From: Saprospiraceae bacterium
GTDB taxonomy: Bacteria; Bacteroidota; Bacteroidia; Chitinophagales; Saprospiraceae
Length of the DNA stretch: 60,540 nt
Direction of reading: 5' to 3'
Assembly: GCA_020630435.1 (NCBI GenBank)
Contig: JAHDBJ010000008.1
Coordinates: 1-60,540 of the forward strand
The position numbers and the translations under genes are program-made. Of the stretch, positions 27,745-37,031 are shown piece after piece (the first letter of the stretch is position 1; every line of letters begins with the position of its first letter). The notes beneath the pieces are model-generated. The model saw only the letters and a list, made by a program, of their open reading frames with translations, was not told the origin of the DNA and made no database searches.

Positions 27745-28245
27745 CCCTCCCACTAGTCTTATTCATTTCATATACTTTTTCGTCACAAAGTGTTTCTTCT
27801 TTTTAACACTTCTAAATATATAAAAAAAAACAAGACACATTACTAATTCAAAAATATATTGCTTACTAAAACGAATTTTTAATAATTTTTATAAAAATTA
27901 TTTATAAAATGTTAAAAAACAATAATTTAAAAGTTTTTTCATTAAAAAAAACATAAGTAAAATATACATACCAATCCTTCGTTTTTTTTTCTTGGTAAAA
28001 AAAAATCTCATTAAAGGATTAAATTTGTGACATAAATTCTGGGATTTTCCGATAATTCTTAATACTTTTATGTTATTATCATAAGCCTTAAAATATCCTA
28101 AACTCTCCCTTAAGTTGCTCTATGGTATAATTATGTCTATATACTATTAGTGTTAGATAAATTTCCCCCATATTATCATGCTATGTTAATTTGTGTTTAA
28201 TTGATTTACTAACAACTTCGTTTTTGATTATTTGAATTTTTTTGA
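27745..28245. other. Extremely AT-rich spacer
   Basis: No gene, tRNA or known riboswitch is seen. It contains long A and T runs and a perfect 22-base palindrome at 27881-27902. Confidence 0.5.
27881..27902. repeat. Perfect 22-base AT palindrome
   Basis: AATAATTTTTA is followed directly by its reverse complement TAAAAATTATT. In such AT-rich DNA this could be chance, a protein-binding site or a cruciform element. It lies about 345 bases before the gene at 28246. Confidence 0.5.
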
Positions 28246-29760
28246 ATGAAAAACCTAATTGAAATTTCTAAAATCGTCACAAAGAAAAAGGTAAAAAAAA
28301 TAGAAATTTTTGACGATCATTCACTCAAACATAAAAACAGTAAATTCAATGAATTCTATGAAGCCTTGATGGCGAGTAAATTCAAAAATGATCGGGATGC
28401 TGCTTCATTTTTATATGGTTGTAGTCCTACTGACGACAAATACCGGCAGCTCAAATCAAGATTTAGAAAACGATTGTTGAATACACTTTTTTTCTTGGAT
28501 GTTAATTTACCTGCAACTTCAAATTACGACCGAGCCTATTATTCCTGCAATAAAGATTGGACCTTGGTAAAAATTTTACTCTCGAATAACGCCAATCATA
28601 CTGCCGCAGCCTTAGCCAGACAAATTTTGACAACGTCCTTAAAATTTAAGTTTGCCGATGTCATTGTAAATTGCGCAAGAATTTTACGAAAGTATTCTTC
28701 TGAAATTGGGGATGAAAAAGGTTATGAAAAGTATGACCAACATAGTAAACAATTTCAAAATGTACTAGATGCTGAAATTCGCTCGGAGGAATTATATCAG
28801 CGAGTTGTAATGAATTACCATAAACCTCCTTCTAAGAATTTTAATCTACGAGAAAAGATTGATACTTATTGCGACGCACTTGTCGGTCTTTCTGAAATAT
28901 ATGATTCCCCCATTGTCATCTACAATATGTATATGGTCTGGACATATCGTTTTGAAATGTTACACGATTACAATGCGATGCTAGAGGTTTGCAGTAAAGC
29001 AGAAAACTATATTAAGGAAAATCCTCGTTTTTACCGAGATGAAATGCTAGCCGTATTCCAACTCAAAGAAATGTCTGCTTATCTTCATCTCCAAGATTAT
29101 AAAAATGGAAAGATTAATGCTGAAAAATGCCTACAATCCTTTCCAACAGGTAGTGATACTTGGTTTGTTTTTATGGAGTACTATCTATTATTAGCAATGC
29201 ATACTGAAAATTATATCAATGCTATTGCGATATATAACCAAGCCACGAACAATACAAAATTCAAAAAGCTCTCGAATTTTGAAAAAGAGAAATGGCAAAT
29301 CTATGATGTTTATATTAATTACATTATAGAAAGTCAATCCGATACCAACCCCGTAATCAGAAGTCAAAAGCGCAAGAATTTCCGCTTATCTCGGTTTTTA
29401 AATGATCCAATTCTTTATCCAAAGGATCAAAGGATTTTTACTGTCTTAATGGTTGTTGCGCAGTTGTTATTTTTCTTAGAAAAGAAAAGCTTCAATGCCG
29501 TAACCGAACGTGTTGATCGATTAAAAAGTTATGCGAATCGCCAGCTTAAAAAGGAAGAATATTTTAGAGCCATTCAATTTATTCGTTTATTACAGCAATT
29601 AGCGAAAGCAGATTATAATCCTGATAAACTTTCTAATGTAGAAAAATATTACAACCGACTTGTTGAGCAACCCTTCTTCTTTAGGGGTTTAATATCAGAA
29701 TTAGAAGTTATTCCTTATGACAAACTTTGGAATATGATTTTAGCTAAACTTAGAAAGTAA
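28246..29760 (+). CDS. Hypothetical helical-repeat protein (504 aa)
   Basis: I do not recognise a named family. The protein is soluble, with no signal peptide, and reads as alpha-helical throughout, with patterns like YNAMLEVCSKAENYIKENP and YKNGKINAEKCLQ that resemble TPR-like helical pairs (about 230-340). The N-terminus is rich in Lys with an FYEALMASKFKNDRDAASFLYG segment, and the C-terminus carries conserved-looking aromatic residues. The cmk gene starts 8 bases after its stop, suggesting co-translation. A scaffold or protein-binding role is only a guess. Confidence 0.7.
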   Translation: MKNLIEISKIVTKKKVKKIEIFDDHSLKHKNSKFNEFYEALMASKFKNDRDAASFLYGCSPTDDKYRQLKSRFRKRLLNTLFFLDVNLPATSNYDRAYYSCNKDWTLVKILLSNNANHTAAALARQILTTSLKFKFADVIVNCARILRKYSSEIGDEKGYEKYDQHSKQFQNVLDAEIRSEELYQRVVMNYHKPPSKNFNLREKIDTYCDALVGLSEIYDSPIVIYNMYMVWTYRFEMLHDYNAMLEVCSKAENYIKENPRFYRDEMLAVFQLKEMSAYLHLQDYKNGKINAEKCLQSFPTGSDTWFVFMEYYLLLAMHTENYINAIAIYNQATNNTKFKKLSNFEKEKWQIYDVYINYIIESQSDTNPVIRSQKRKNFRLSRFLNDPILYPKDQRIFTVLMVVAQLLFFLEKKSFNAVTERVDRLKSYANRQLKKEEYFRAIQFIRLLQQLAKADYNPDKLSNVEKYYNRLVEQPFFFRGLISELEVIPYDKLWNMILAKLRK

Positions 29761-29768
29761 CCGCTGCT

Positions 29769-30452
29769 TTGAATAAAATAATCATTGCCATTGATGGCTA
29801 TTCTTCTTGTGGAAAAAGTACATTAGCCAAAGAACTTGCCCAAACCTTATCTTATGCTTATATTGATACAGGAGCTATGTATCGTGCTGTCACACTTTAT
29901 ATCATAAAACATAAAATTGATATTCAAGATTCTAGCCAGATTGAAGACGCATTAAAGCAGGTTCAAATTCACTTCAAAAATATAGAGGGGAAAAATCATA
30001 CTTTTTTAAATCATGTAAATGTAGAAGAAGAAATAAGAAAAATGTATGTCTCTAATCAAGTTAGCAATGTAGCTGCTATCTCTGCTGTAAGGCGTTTTTT
30101 AGTTAAACAACAGCAGGCGATGGGTTTAAAAAAAGGGATTGTTATGGATGGTAGAGATATAGGTACGGTCGTTTTTCCTCAAGCAGAGTTGAAATTTTTC
30201 ATGACGGCTAGTCCAGAAGTACGGGCAAAAAGAAGGTTTGACGAATTACGGAGTAAAAATCAAAATATAACTTTGGAAGAAGTACTACATAATTTGCAAG
30301 AACGTGATCGAATCGATACAGGAAGAGCTGACAGCCCTTTAATGCAAGCCAACGATGCAATAGTCATTGATAATTCAAATCTTAGTAAGCAAGAACAGCT
30401 TCAAAAAGTACTTGATCTTGTTCAGCTTAAAATTCAAGAACCTATCATTTAG
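29769..30452 (+). CDS. cmk: Cytidylate kinase Cmk (227 aa)
   Basis: Phosphorylates CMP and dCMP. Seen: P-loop GYSSCGKS (residues 10-17), YIDTGAMYRAVTLY, the MDGRDIGTVVFP motif, and a C-terminal RDRIDTGRADSPL segment that binds CMP. Length equals E. coli Cmk. The only start that keeps the P-loop strand is TTG at 29769, 8 bases after the stop of the preceding gene, so expression may depend on coupling. It converges with pntB. Confidence 0.93.
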   Translation: MNKIIIAIDGYSSCGKSTLAKELAQTLSYAYIDTGAMYRAVTLYIIKHKIDIQDSSQIEDALKQVQIHFKNIEGKNHTFLNHVNVEEEIRKMYVSNQVSNVAAISAVRRFLVKQQQAMGLKKGIVMDGRDIGTVVFPQAELKFFMTASPEVRAKRRFDELRSKNQNITLEEVLHNLQERDRIDTGRADSPLMQANDAIVIDNSNLSKQEQLQKVLDLVQLKIQEPII

Positions 30453-30456
30453 TCTC

Positions 30457-31851
30457 TTACATAGATTTCAATTCACTAACTAATTTTCCTAGGGAGTCTT
30501 TTGCATCACCAAATAACATTCGTGTCTTCGGATCGAAGAATAATTGATTCTGAATTCCTGCATACCCCTTACTCATACTTCGCTTCATTACGATTATATT
30601 TTTCGCATTATGAGCCTGAATAATAGGCATCCCATAAATAGGACTAGACGGTTCATCTTCCGCAGCTGGATTGACGACATCATTAGCCCCTACCACAATC
30701 ACAACATCAGTATTCGGTAACTTATCATTAGCATCATCCATTTCGACTAATTTAGGATAAGGTACATCTGCTTCGGCAAGCAGTACATTCATATGTCCTG
30801 GCATACGCCCTGCTACGGGATGAATTGCATAAAACACTTCTACACCTCTACTCTCTAGCTGCTTTTCAAAATCATTACAAATATGTTGAGCTTGTGCTAC
30901 GGCTAATCCATATCCTGGAACAATACAAACTTGAGAAGCATATCCACATAAGATAGCAGCATCTGTAATTCCAATTTCTTTAACGACCTGTTCTCCTTTT
31001 TCTCCACCTCCTGCTACTGCACCTCCACCAAATGAACCGATAATAACATTTAGTAAGGAACGATTCATCGCTTTACACATTAATATGGTCAATATCAAAC
31101 CTGCTGAACCTACAAAAACACCTCCAACCATCATCACTTGATTATGGTATAAAAAACCTGCAAATGCCGCTGCTACTCCTGTCAAAGAATTTAGGAGGGA
31201 AATAACAACAGGCATATCTGCTCCCCCAATTGGAAATACAAAAAGAACTCCATAAACCAATGAAAGAAGCAATAAAAGCCATAAAATCCCACTTCCTCCT
31301 AATATAGTTGGATTAAAGACCGCAACAATTATTAAGATAATAATCGCCGCTAATAATATCCAATTAAGAATCGTCAACGCATTTGAAGATATATCTTTAA
31401 CCTTCCCTGCTAGTTTACCATAAGCCACTATACTTCCTGTAAAAGAGATTGCCCCTATAACTAAACTTAGGAATAAAACCGATAAAAACCCGTAGGCTGT
31501 AGAACCATTGGTAAAATATTCAACGGAAGCTATTGTCATAGCACTCGCCCCTCCCAATCCATTAAAAACGGAAACCAGCTCTGGCATTGCGGTCATTTGC
31601 ACCCGTTTTGCCATCAAATAACCTATCCCCGTCCCGACAGCTAGTGCTGCAAAAATCCATATTAAATTCCCTATCCCATGCCCACTTGCATCTTTATGAA
31701 AAAAAATTGTTGCTATGATTGCAAGAATCATTCCTGCTGCTGCAATGGAGTTTCCTTGTCGAGCAGAATCAGGGTGACTCAATTTTTTTAAGCCTACTAT
31801 AAATAATATAGCTCCTATTAAATAAGAAATTTCTAAAATAAAGTTTGACAT
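30457..31851 (-). CDS. pntB: NAD(P) transhydrogenase beta subunit PntB (464 aa)
   Basis: Membrane subunit of proton-translocating transhydrogenase, which makes NADPH from NADH. The first 270 residues hold about eight to nine hydrophobic helices. The C-terminal NADP-binding domain shows GYGLAVAQAQ, VAGRMPGHMNVLLAEA, GANDVVNPAA and KRSMSKGYAG. Length matches E. coli PntB (462 aa). The usual partner pntA is not next to it: upstream is the divergent mscS gene and downstream is convergent cmk. It therefore appears as a single-gene transcript. Confidence 0.93.
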   Translation of the reverse strand: MSNFILEISYLIGAILFIVGLKKLSHPDSARQGNSIAAAGMILAIIATIFFHKDASGHGIGNLIWIFAALAVGTGIGYLMAKRVQMTAMPELVSVFNGLGGASAMTIASVEYFTNGSTAYGFLSVLFLSLVIGAISFTGSIVAYGKLAGKVKDISSNALTILNWILLAAIIILIIVAVFNPTILGGSGILWLLLLLSLVYGVLFVFPIGGADMPVVISLLNSLTGVAAAFAGFLYHNQVMMVGGVFVGSAGLILTILMCKAMNRSLLNVIIGSFGGGAVAGGGEKGEQVVKEIGITDAAILCGYASQVCIVPGYGLAVAQAQHICNDFEKQLESRGVEVFYAIHPVAGRMPGHMNVLLAEADVPYPKLVEMDDANDKLPNTDVVIVVGANDVVNPAAEDEPSSPIYGMPIIQAHNAKNIIVMKRSMSKGYAGIQNQLFFDPKTRMLFGDAKDSLGKLVSELKSM

Positions 31852-32111
31852 TTGTTTTTCGTTTAATCTTTATAATAAATATCCCCCCCTACGCTTCAAA
31901 ATTTATAAAAATTTAACCTTGCATCGGATGACCATTCTCCATATTAGTGCGTCTTACTATGTAAAAGTACGATTGTCTAATGCAAAAGACGATTTTAAAA
32001 GAACGATTTATCTATTATTCATCAATAATACTGATAAAATAATAAAAAAATCAATTTGAAAACAAAAAACATATCCTTCATTTTTATTTTATAAATCCTT
32101 TGCAATTATTT

Positions 32112-32119
32112 TATTTTTG
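32112..32119 (+). promoter_or_regulatory. -7 box before mscS
   Basis: TATTTTTG followed by CG, 29 bases before the mscS ATG, matches TAnnTTTG. A -33 box is not evident. Confidence 0.35.
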
Positions 32120-32148
32120 CGATAAAAATATCAAAACAAAAATCAATT

Positions 32149-32967
32149 ATGGAAGAAATTAATTCGTACACAGACACCGCCATTAAACTTGTAATGGAGT
32201 ATGCACCAAAATTCCTTCTAGCTATCGTGGTCTTGATTGTTGGTATGTGGGTTATCAACAATATAGTCAAATATGCTGATAAAGCGATGCAACGCAGTAG
32301 CCTAAGCCTTGAAATTCGTCCGTTTATAAAATCATTGATCGGCGTTATTTTAAAAGTCTTATTACTTTTTAGTGTTGCAGGAATGGTCGGCATTGAGACC
32401 ACTTCCTTTATTGCAGTACTTAGTGCCGCCGTATTTGCTATTGGTATGGCCTTACAAGGAAGCTTAGGCAACCTAGCTGCTGGTGTGATGATTCTTATAT
32501 TTAGACCGTATAAAGTTGGAGATTTAATACAAATCGAAGATGATATGGGTTATGTACAAGAAATTCAAATCTTTAATACCATCATTACGACATTAGACAA
32601 TAAAACCGTCATTATCCCTAATGGTACAGCGATTAGTGGCGTCATTACCAATCTATCAACGAATGAATATGTACGTGTCGACATTAATGTGGCAATGCCC
32701 TATAATGAAGATTTCCCTAAAGTACAAAAAATCATTTTAGATGCTTTGAAAGCTACTGACAAAGTATTAGATACTCCTGCTCCAACAGTAGGAATTGAAA
32801 CCTTTGATACTCACTTTATCTCTCTAGCGCTTTGGCCTTATGCCAAAACGGATGATTACTGGGATGTTTATTTTGAAGCTAGTAAAAATGTAAAAGCAGC
32901 ACTCGGGAAAAATGGTATAAAAATGGCGTATTCCGAAGGTGTGGAATTGGGTGATATTGGTTTATAA
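32149..32967 (+). CDS. mscS: Small-conductance mechanosensitive channel, MscS family (272 aa)
   Basis: Releases solutes after osmotic downshock. Three membrane helices are seen near 19-40, 63-83 and 85-115; the last is the Gly/Ala-rich pore helix with FAIGMALQGSLGNLAAGVMI. It is followed by the beta domain (RPYKVGDLIQI, VIIPNG) and an alpha/beta C-terminal cytoplasmic cage. Size is that of E. coli MscS (286 aa). It begins a rightward run with a TPR gene and recN. Confidence 0.93.
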   Translation: MEEINSYTDTAIKLVMEYAPKFLLAIVVLIVGMWVINNIVKYADKAMQRSSLSLEIRPFIKSLIGVILKVLLLFSVAGMVGIETTSFIAVLSAAVFAIGMALQGSLGNLAAGVMILIFRPYKVGDLIQIEDDMGYVQEIQIFNTIITTLDNKTVIIPNGTAISGVITNLSTNEYVRVDINVAMPYNEDFPKVQKIILDALKATDKVLDTPAPTVGIETFDTHFISLALWPYAKTDDYWDVYFEASKNVKAALGKNGIKMAYSEGVELGDIGL

Positions 32968-32981
32968 TAAAAAATAAAGCG

Positions 32982-33593
32982 ATGCAATATCAAAAATTGC
33001 TAGTGGGTGATACAATCATTGAATTTCACAATAATTGGCTTGGTGAAGAAACTGTTATTGTGAATGGTCATCTTGTATCTAAAAAAAGTTCTATATGGGG
33101 AACGGATCATCATTTCACTTTAGTAGAACAGGGACACCATGCTCGATATATCTTAACCACAAAGATGAATGCTGGAATGCAAGTACTTCTAGATCTACGA
33201 AGAAATGGTGAGTTGATTCAGGAAGACGTTATTGTAAAATATGGCTCACGCCCAATGAAGCCCAAAAATAAAGCTAAAAAAATGGGCATGGCAAAATTAA
33301 AAGAATATGAATTGAATGAAGCCATAGAAGAATTCAAAAAAGCCTTAGATTTTGATGTTAATGATCCTGATATTTATTTTCATATGGCTTGTGCTTATTC
33401 TATTCTTGAAAGCCCCAAAGATGGATTTGAATGTATCAAAACAGCCGTTGCGAAAGGCCTCCAAGATAAGGAAATGATACTCAACCATGATATGCTAGCA
33501 TTTCTAAGAATTCAAGATGCTTTCGAAGATTTTTTAGCTAGTGGTTTCATCAATTATGATAAAAATTTGTTGGATCTTAAAGAAGATGAATAA
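32982..33593 (+). CDS. Hypothetical protein with C-terminal TPR-like region (203 aa)
   Basis: The first 85 residues form a probable small beta domain (DTIIEFHNNWLGEETVIVNG, the DHHFTLVEQG segment, YILTTKM) that I cannot name. From about 105 to 170 two TPR-like helix pairs follow (KLKEYELNEAIEEFKKALD, PDIYFHMACAYSILE). It is cytosolic, with no signal peptide, and starts 14 bases after mscS, so one transcript is likely. It may be an adaptor, but no partner is indicated. Confidence 0.7.
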   Translation: MQYQKLLVGDTIIEFHNNWLGEETVIVNGHLVSKKSSIWGTDHHFTLVEQGHHARYILTTKMNAGMQVLLDLRRNGELIQEDVIVKYGSRPMKPKNKAKKMGMAKLKEYELNEAIEEFKKALDFDVNDPDIYFHMACAYSILESPKDGFECIKTAVAKGLQDKEMILNHDMLAFLRIQDAFEDFLASGFINYDKNLLDLKEDE

Positions 33594-33644
33594 GATGGCT
33601 ATCTGCTTAATAAAGAAGTTGTTTAAAAATAATTTGTTTGCCAA

Positions 33645-35300
33645 ATGATAACACGCTTACTGATAAAGAATTATGCGATAATCGAAAATCTCGAAATCGA
33701 TTTCTCAGATAAATTGACTATTATCACAGGAGAAACGGGCGCTGGTAAATCTATCCTTTTAGGAGGATTGGGCTTAATTATGGGGAAACGTGCCGATTTA
33801 AAAGCTCTTTTTGACAATACTAAAAAATGTATTATTGAGGGATATTTTGATGTTTCTAAATATTCTTTAAAATCATTTTTCACAGAAAATGATATTGATT
33901 TTGATGATGAACTTATTATTCGGCGAGAAATTACCCCTTCGGGAAAGTCACGAGCATTTATTAATGATACGCCTACTTCAATCAAATTACTTCAACAATT
34001 AAGTGCTAATCTAATCGATTTACACCAGCAATTTGACACCTTAGATATTCATAATGTCTCTTTTCAATTGCGGATGATTGATGCCCTTGCAGGAAATACC
34101 GACTTATTGGAAACCTATCAAAAGGAATTCAAACAATATCAAAGCGATCAACGCAAACTACAAAAGCTCCTTAGTCAAAGCCAAGCAGCTACGAAAGAGA
34201 CCGATTTTTTGACCTTCCAATTAAATGAGCTGACCGAAGCGACTTTACACGAAACAGAGCAAGAAACTTTGGAAACAGAACAAACGCAACTCAATAATTC
34301 CGAAGATATAAAACGTGTATTAGGAGGTGTTTATCAACAATTAAACGATGCTGATAATGCTACACTTGATCAACTTCAATCATTGATGTCTATGTTGCAT
34401 CAAGTTCAAAAGTTTAATCCTACAATTGAACAACTTTATGAACGACTGAATAGTACAATACTCGAACTAGAAGATATTTCTAGTGAACTTGAACAATTGG
34501 TAGAAAATACCGCTTATAATCCAGAACGACTTCAAGAGATCCAAGAACGGCTAGATTTAATCTATCGTTTACAAAATAAACATCAAGTACGCACTACAGC
34601 AGAGCTTTTAGGCATTCAACAACGACTTGAAACCAAGCTAGAAGCCTATTCTGACTTAAGTGGAGAAATCTCTATCCTAGAATTATCTATTGAGCAACAA
34701 GAAAAAGATTTACGACAAATTGCAGAACAACTGTCTATACGACGAAAGAAAATCGTACAAGGGTTTGAGCAAAAAGTACACGAATTATTAGCTCAACTAT
34801 CAATGCCTTATGCCCAACTAAAAGTAGATATTCAAACGACAAAACAACTGAATGCTACAGGACTAGATGAAGTGAATTTTTTATTTGCCTCTAATAAAGG
34901 AAGTCGCTTTGATTTGATTAAAAACGTTGCCTCTGGTGGAGAACTTTCGAGGTTAACCTTATGTACCAAATCTTTGGTCGCTTCTGCTATACCACTACCT
35001 ACACTTATTTTTGATGAAATTGATACAGGTATTTCAGGAGATGTTGCGCTCAAAATGGGACAAATCTTAAAAGATTTATCTGATGAGCATCAAGTTGTTT
35101 CGATTACACATACGCCACAGATTGCTGTTAATGCCGATAGCCATTACTTTGTTTATAAACAAATCGTAGGAGAGCGAACGACGACAAGTGTAAAAGCCTT
35201 AAATCAAGAAGAACGCATTAATGAAATTGCAACAATGTTAAGTGGAAGTCCGCCTTCTGAAGCCGCTATTTCTAATGCCCGTGCCTTAATGAAAAAATGA
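33645..35300 (+). CDS. recN: DNA repair protein RecN (551 aa)
   Basis: SMC-like ATPase acting at double-strand breaks. Seen: Walker A GETGAGKS (29-36), long coiled-coil arms between about 150 and 370 (QLNELTEATLHETEQETLE and similar), ABC signature VASGGELSRL, Walker B LIFDEIDTGISG, and the H-loop SITHTPQIA. Length matches E. coli RecN (553 aa). A hairpin terminator follows the stop. Confidence 0.96.
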   Translation: MITRLLIKNYAIIENLEIDFSDKLTIITGETGAGKSILLGGLGLIMGKRADLKALFDNTKKCIIEGYFDVSKYSLKSFFTENDIDFDDELIIRREITPSGKSRAFINDTPTSIKLLQQLSANLIDLHQQFDTLDIHNVSFQLRMIDALAGNTDLLETYQKEFKQYQSDQRKLQKLLSQSQAATKETDFLTFQLNELTEATLHETEQETLETEQTQLNNSEDIKRVLGGVYQQLNDADNATLDQLQSLMSMLHQVQKFNPTIEQLYERLNSTILELEDISSELEQLVENTAYNPERLQEIQERLDLIYRLQNKHQVRTTAELLGIQQRLETKLEAYSDLSGEISILELSIEQQEKDLRQIAEQLSIRRKKIVQGFEQKVHELLAQLSMPYAQLKVDIQTTKQLNATGLDEVNFLFASNKGSRFDLIKNVASGGELSRLTLCTKSLVASAIPLPTLIFDEIDTGISGDVALKMGQILKDLSDEHQVVSITHTPQIAVNADSHYFVYKQIVGERTTTSVKALNQEERINEIATMLSGSPPSEAAISNARALMKK

Positions 35301-35333
35301 GTTTTTGAACTCTTATAAGTCCAAAAACTCATT
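35297..35333 (+). terminator. Hairpin after recN
   Basis: ATGAGTTTTTGG-type arms (TGAGTTTTTGAAC and CCAAAAACTCA) pair around a short loop and are followed by TTTAATAAT. It overlaps the recN stop codon. Confidence 0.6.
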
Positions 35334-35366
35334 TAATAATATAGTGCAAAAAAATGCTATTATCTC

Positions 35367-36656
35367 TTACCTTGTTCGCTCCCAATTTCTACCGCCAAAA
35401 CCACCTTTAAGATTTCGCTCCATTTTAAACTTATTAGCAGATGTCACCTTTAAGGTAAATTCTCCCTTACCTTTAAATCTAAAATCCCCTTTAGGAACAT
35501 CAAACCAAACCATTCTAATCGAGTTTCCTTTACGTGTTCCAAAAGCTACATTAGCAAAGGCTGCTTTACCTCCTGAATCTAGTCCGCCTTCTCCATACCA
35601 TATAAGCATTCCTCCCACTTCTCTAGTATAATAGACGCCACCATCATCACAACGCCATTCTCCATCGAGATTATTGATATTGCCAAACGCTGAAAACCCT
35701 GCTCTTCTATAACCTGGTAAGTTTCTAGGTAATCTGCTTTTTCTTGTCCATACAGTACCTCCAAAACGACCTGATTCTAGTTTAAAACCATCCAAATACG
35801 GATTAACCGTAATTGTTAATGGTCCACGTCCCTTATATCGTCCCTTAGCAACATCATAAAACGAACCCTTAGCTGTATAAGCACTTTCTAGTGTTGCTTC
35901 AAAAGCATTTGCCCAATTACCATTGCCATCTTCCCCGAACCAATACAATGAATTTTCTACTTGTCGAACATAATAATGACCACCATCGTTACAAGAATAA
36001 TATCCTGTCAAATCCGCTCCAAAACGAAAAGGGTTTCTGATAGGCGTTTCAGATTCTACAAAAATGGTGAAATTAATTGTAGCCGTCATTTTATCCTTCA
36101 TTCTAAAGTCTCTTCCTGATAATGTAATGGGTTGACCAACGATGCCTACCATACGATTATATATATTGTTGTTATGAAAGATATACACTCCTCCCGTTTC
36201 CGTATCCACATGCAATGGAAGTTCTAAAGAACCCCTAATTGGGTTTATATCAATAATATCATCCCCATGTGTATCATCATCCCATAGAGATACGTAAACC
36301 TTACACGATCTTGTACTGGGTGAAAGTGTCTTTTCTGCTGACAGTTGATCTCGAAAAGTAGCTGGTCTTCTGTGGGCACTTGCAGTAATAGAACGACTTT
36401 GCTTTGGGGTTACTTTTTTAGGATCCCAATTTACCCCCTCTTTAATTCTGACTTTAGTATAAAGTTGATATTTTCCGTCCCAAGCGACCATTGGTGATCT
36501 ATCGTCACCATCATCAATACTAATTGAATTCACTTTAAATTTAACCAACTTGTATTTGAAGTCACCTTCATTTGTAATTTCTGGCGCAGCATTTATACTA
36601 GCTGCCATCAATAAACAAGCTAAACTTGCCGTAATTGTTTTAAGTATATTTTTCAT
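35367..36656 (-). CDS. Secreted protein with two copies of an unassigned domain (429 aa)
   Basis: A signal peptide (about 1-23, ending SINAAPE) starts the protein. Residues about 25-205 are a beta-rich region with an acidic WDDDTHGDDIIDINP segment. Then come two related units of about 95-105 residues, near 215-310 and 325-429. Both share the pattern G-[YW]-x-C-[ND]-DGG-x-YY-x-R-x-V, L-x-W-[FY]-GE, an AF pair, DV-x-KG, G-x-G and a final GG-x-x-W-x-R. I recall the CNDGG-YY-R-Q-V and WYGE motif from uncharacterised proteins of other bacteria, but not a function. It lies alone between recN and the gene at 37032. Confidence 0.75.
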   Translation of the reverse strand: MKNILKTITASLACLLMAASINAAPEITNEGDFKYKLVKFKVNSISIDDGDDRSPMVAWDGKYQLYTKVRIKEGVNWDPKKVTPKQSRSITASAHRRPATFRDQLSAEKTLSPSTRSCKVYVSLWDDDTHGDDIIDINPIRGSLELPLHVDTETGGVYIFHNNNIYNRMVGIVGQPITLSGRDFRMKDKMTATINFTIFVESETPIRNPFRFGADLTGYYSCNDGGHYYVRQVENSLYWFGEDGNGNWANAFEATLESAYTAKGSFYDVAKGRYKGRGPLTITVNPYLDGFKLESGRFGGTVWTRKSRLPRNLPGYRRAGFSAFGNINNLDGEWRCDDGGVYYTREVGGMLIWYGEGGLDSGGKAAFANVAFGTRKGNSIRMVWFDVPKGDFRFKGKGEFTLKVTSANKFKMERNLKGGFGGRNWERTR

Positions 36657-37031
36657 TTTATTTGCTTAATTGTGTTATAAAACGTTTTTGATTGTATATT
36701 ATATACCCCTTTATACCACAGGTATAATAAGATGTTACCTAGAAAATAAAAAAATAGTGATTTTTGTATATGAAACTTACTATAAGTTAAAACAATTAAT
36801 CTTTTACCGCAACTATTTTAATTTGTATATTCTTTGGTTTTGTAAAATCTTAACGAGATACAAAATATCTCTAGTTTAAATGTTATCTAACCATAAGATC
36901 AAATCTATATCAATGTATAAATATAGGATTTTTTAATGATTGATAATAAAATGTTAACTGACCTTAAAATCATTTTTAACTATCCATAAAATATTAGTTT
37001 TGCTTGCCCCAAAAATATTACTATAAACTTT
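36657..37031. other. Divergent spacer, AT-rich
   Basis: It separates the leftward repeat-domain gene from the rightward lipoprotein gene. A TAGTTTTG box at 36995-37002 could be the -7 element of the latter. A short open frame at 36670-36879 has hydrophobic, low-complexity content and I do not accept it as a gene. Confidence 0.45.

Noticed and set aside
35305-35631. 108-codon plus-strand frame opposite the repeat-domain gene
   Set aside because: It lies antisense to a well-supported secreted protein with clear domain repeats and has no recognisable features of its own.
36670-36879. 69-codon open frame in the spacer before the gene at 37032
   Set aside because: Low-complexity, Tyr/Ile/Leu-rich translation of AT-rich DNA with no plausible start signal or family.
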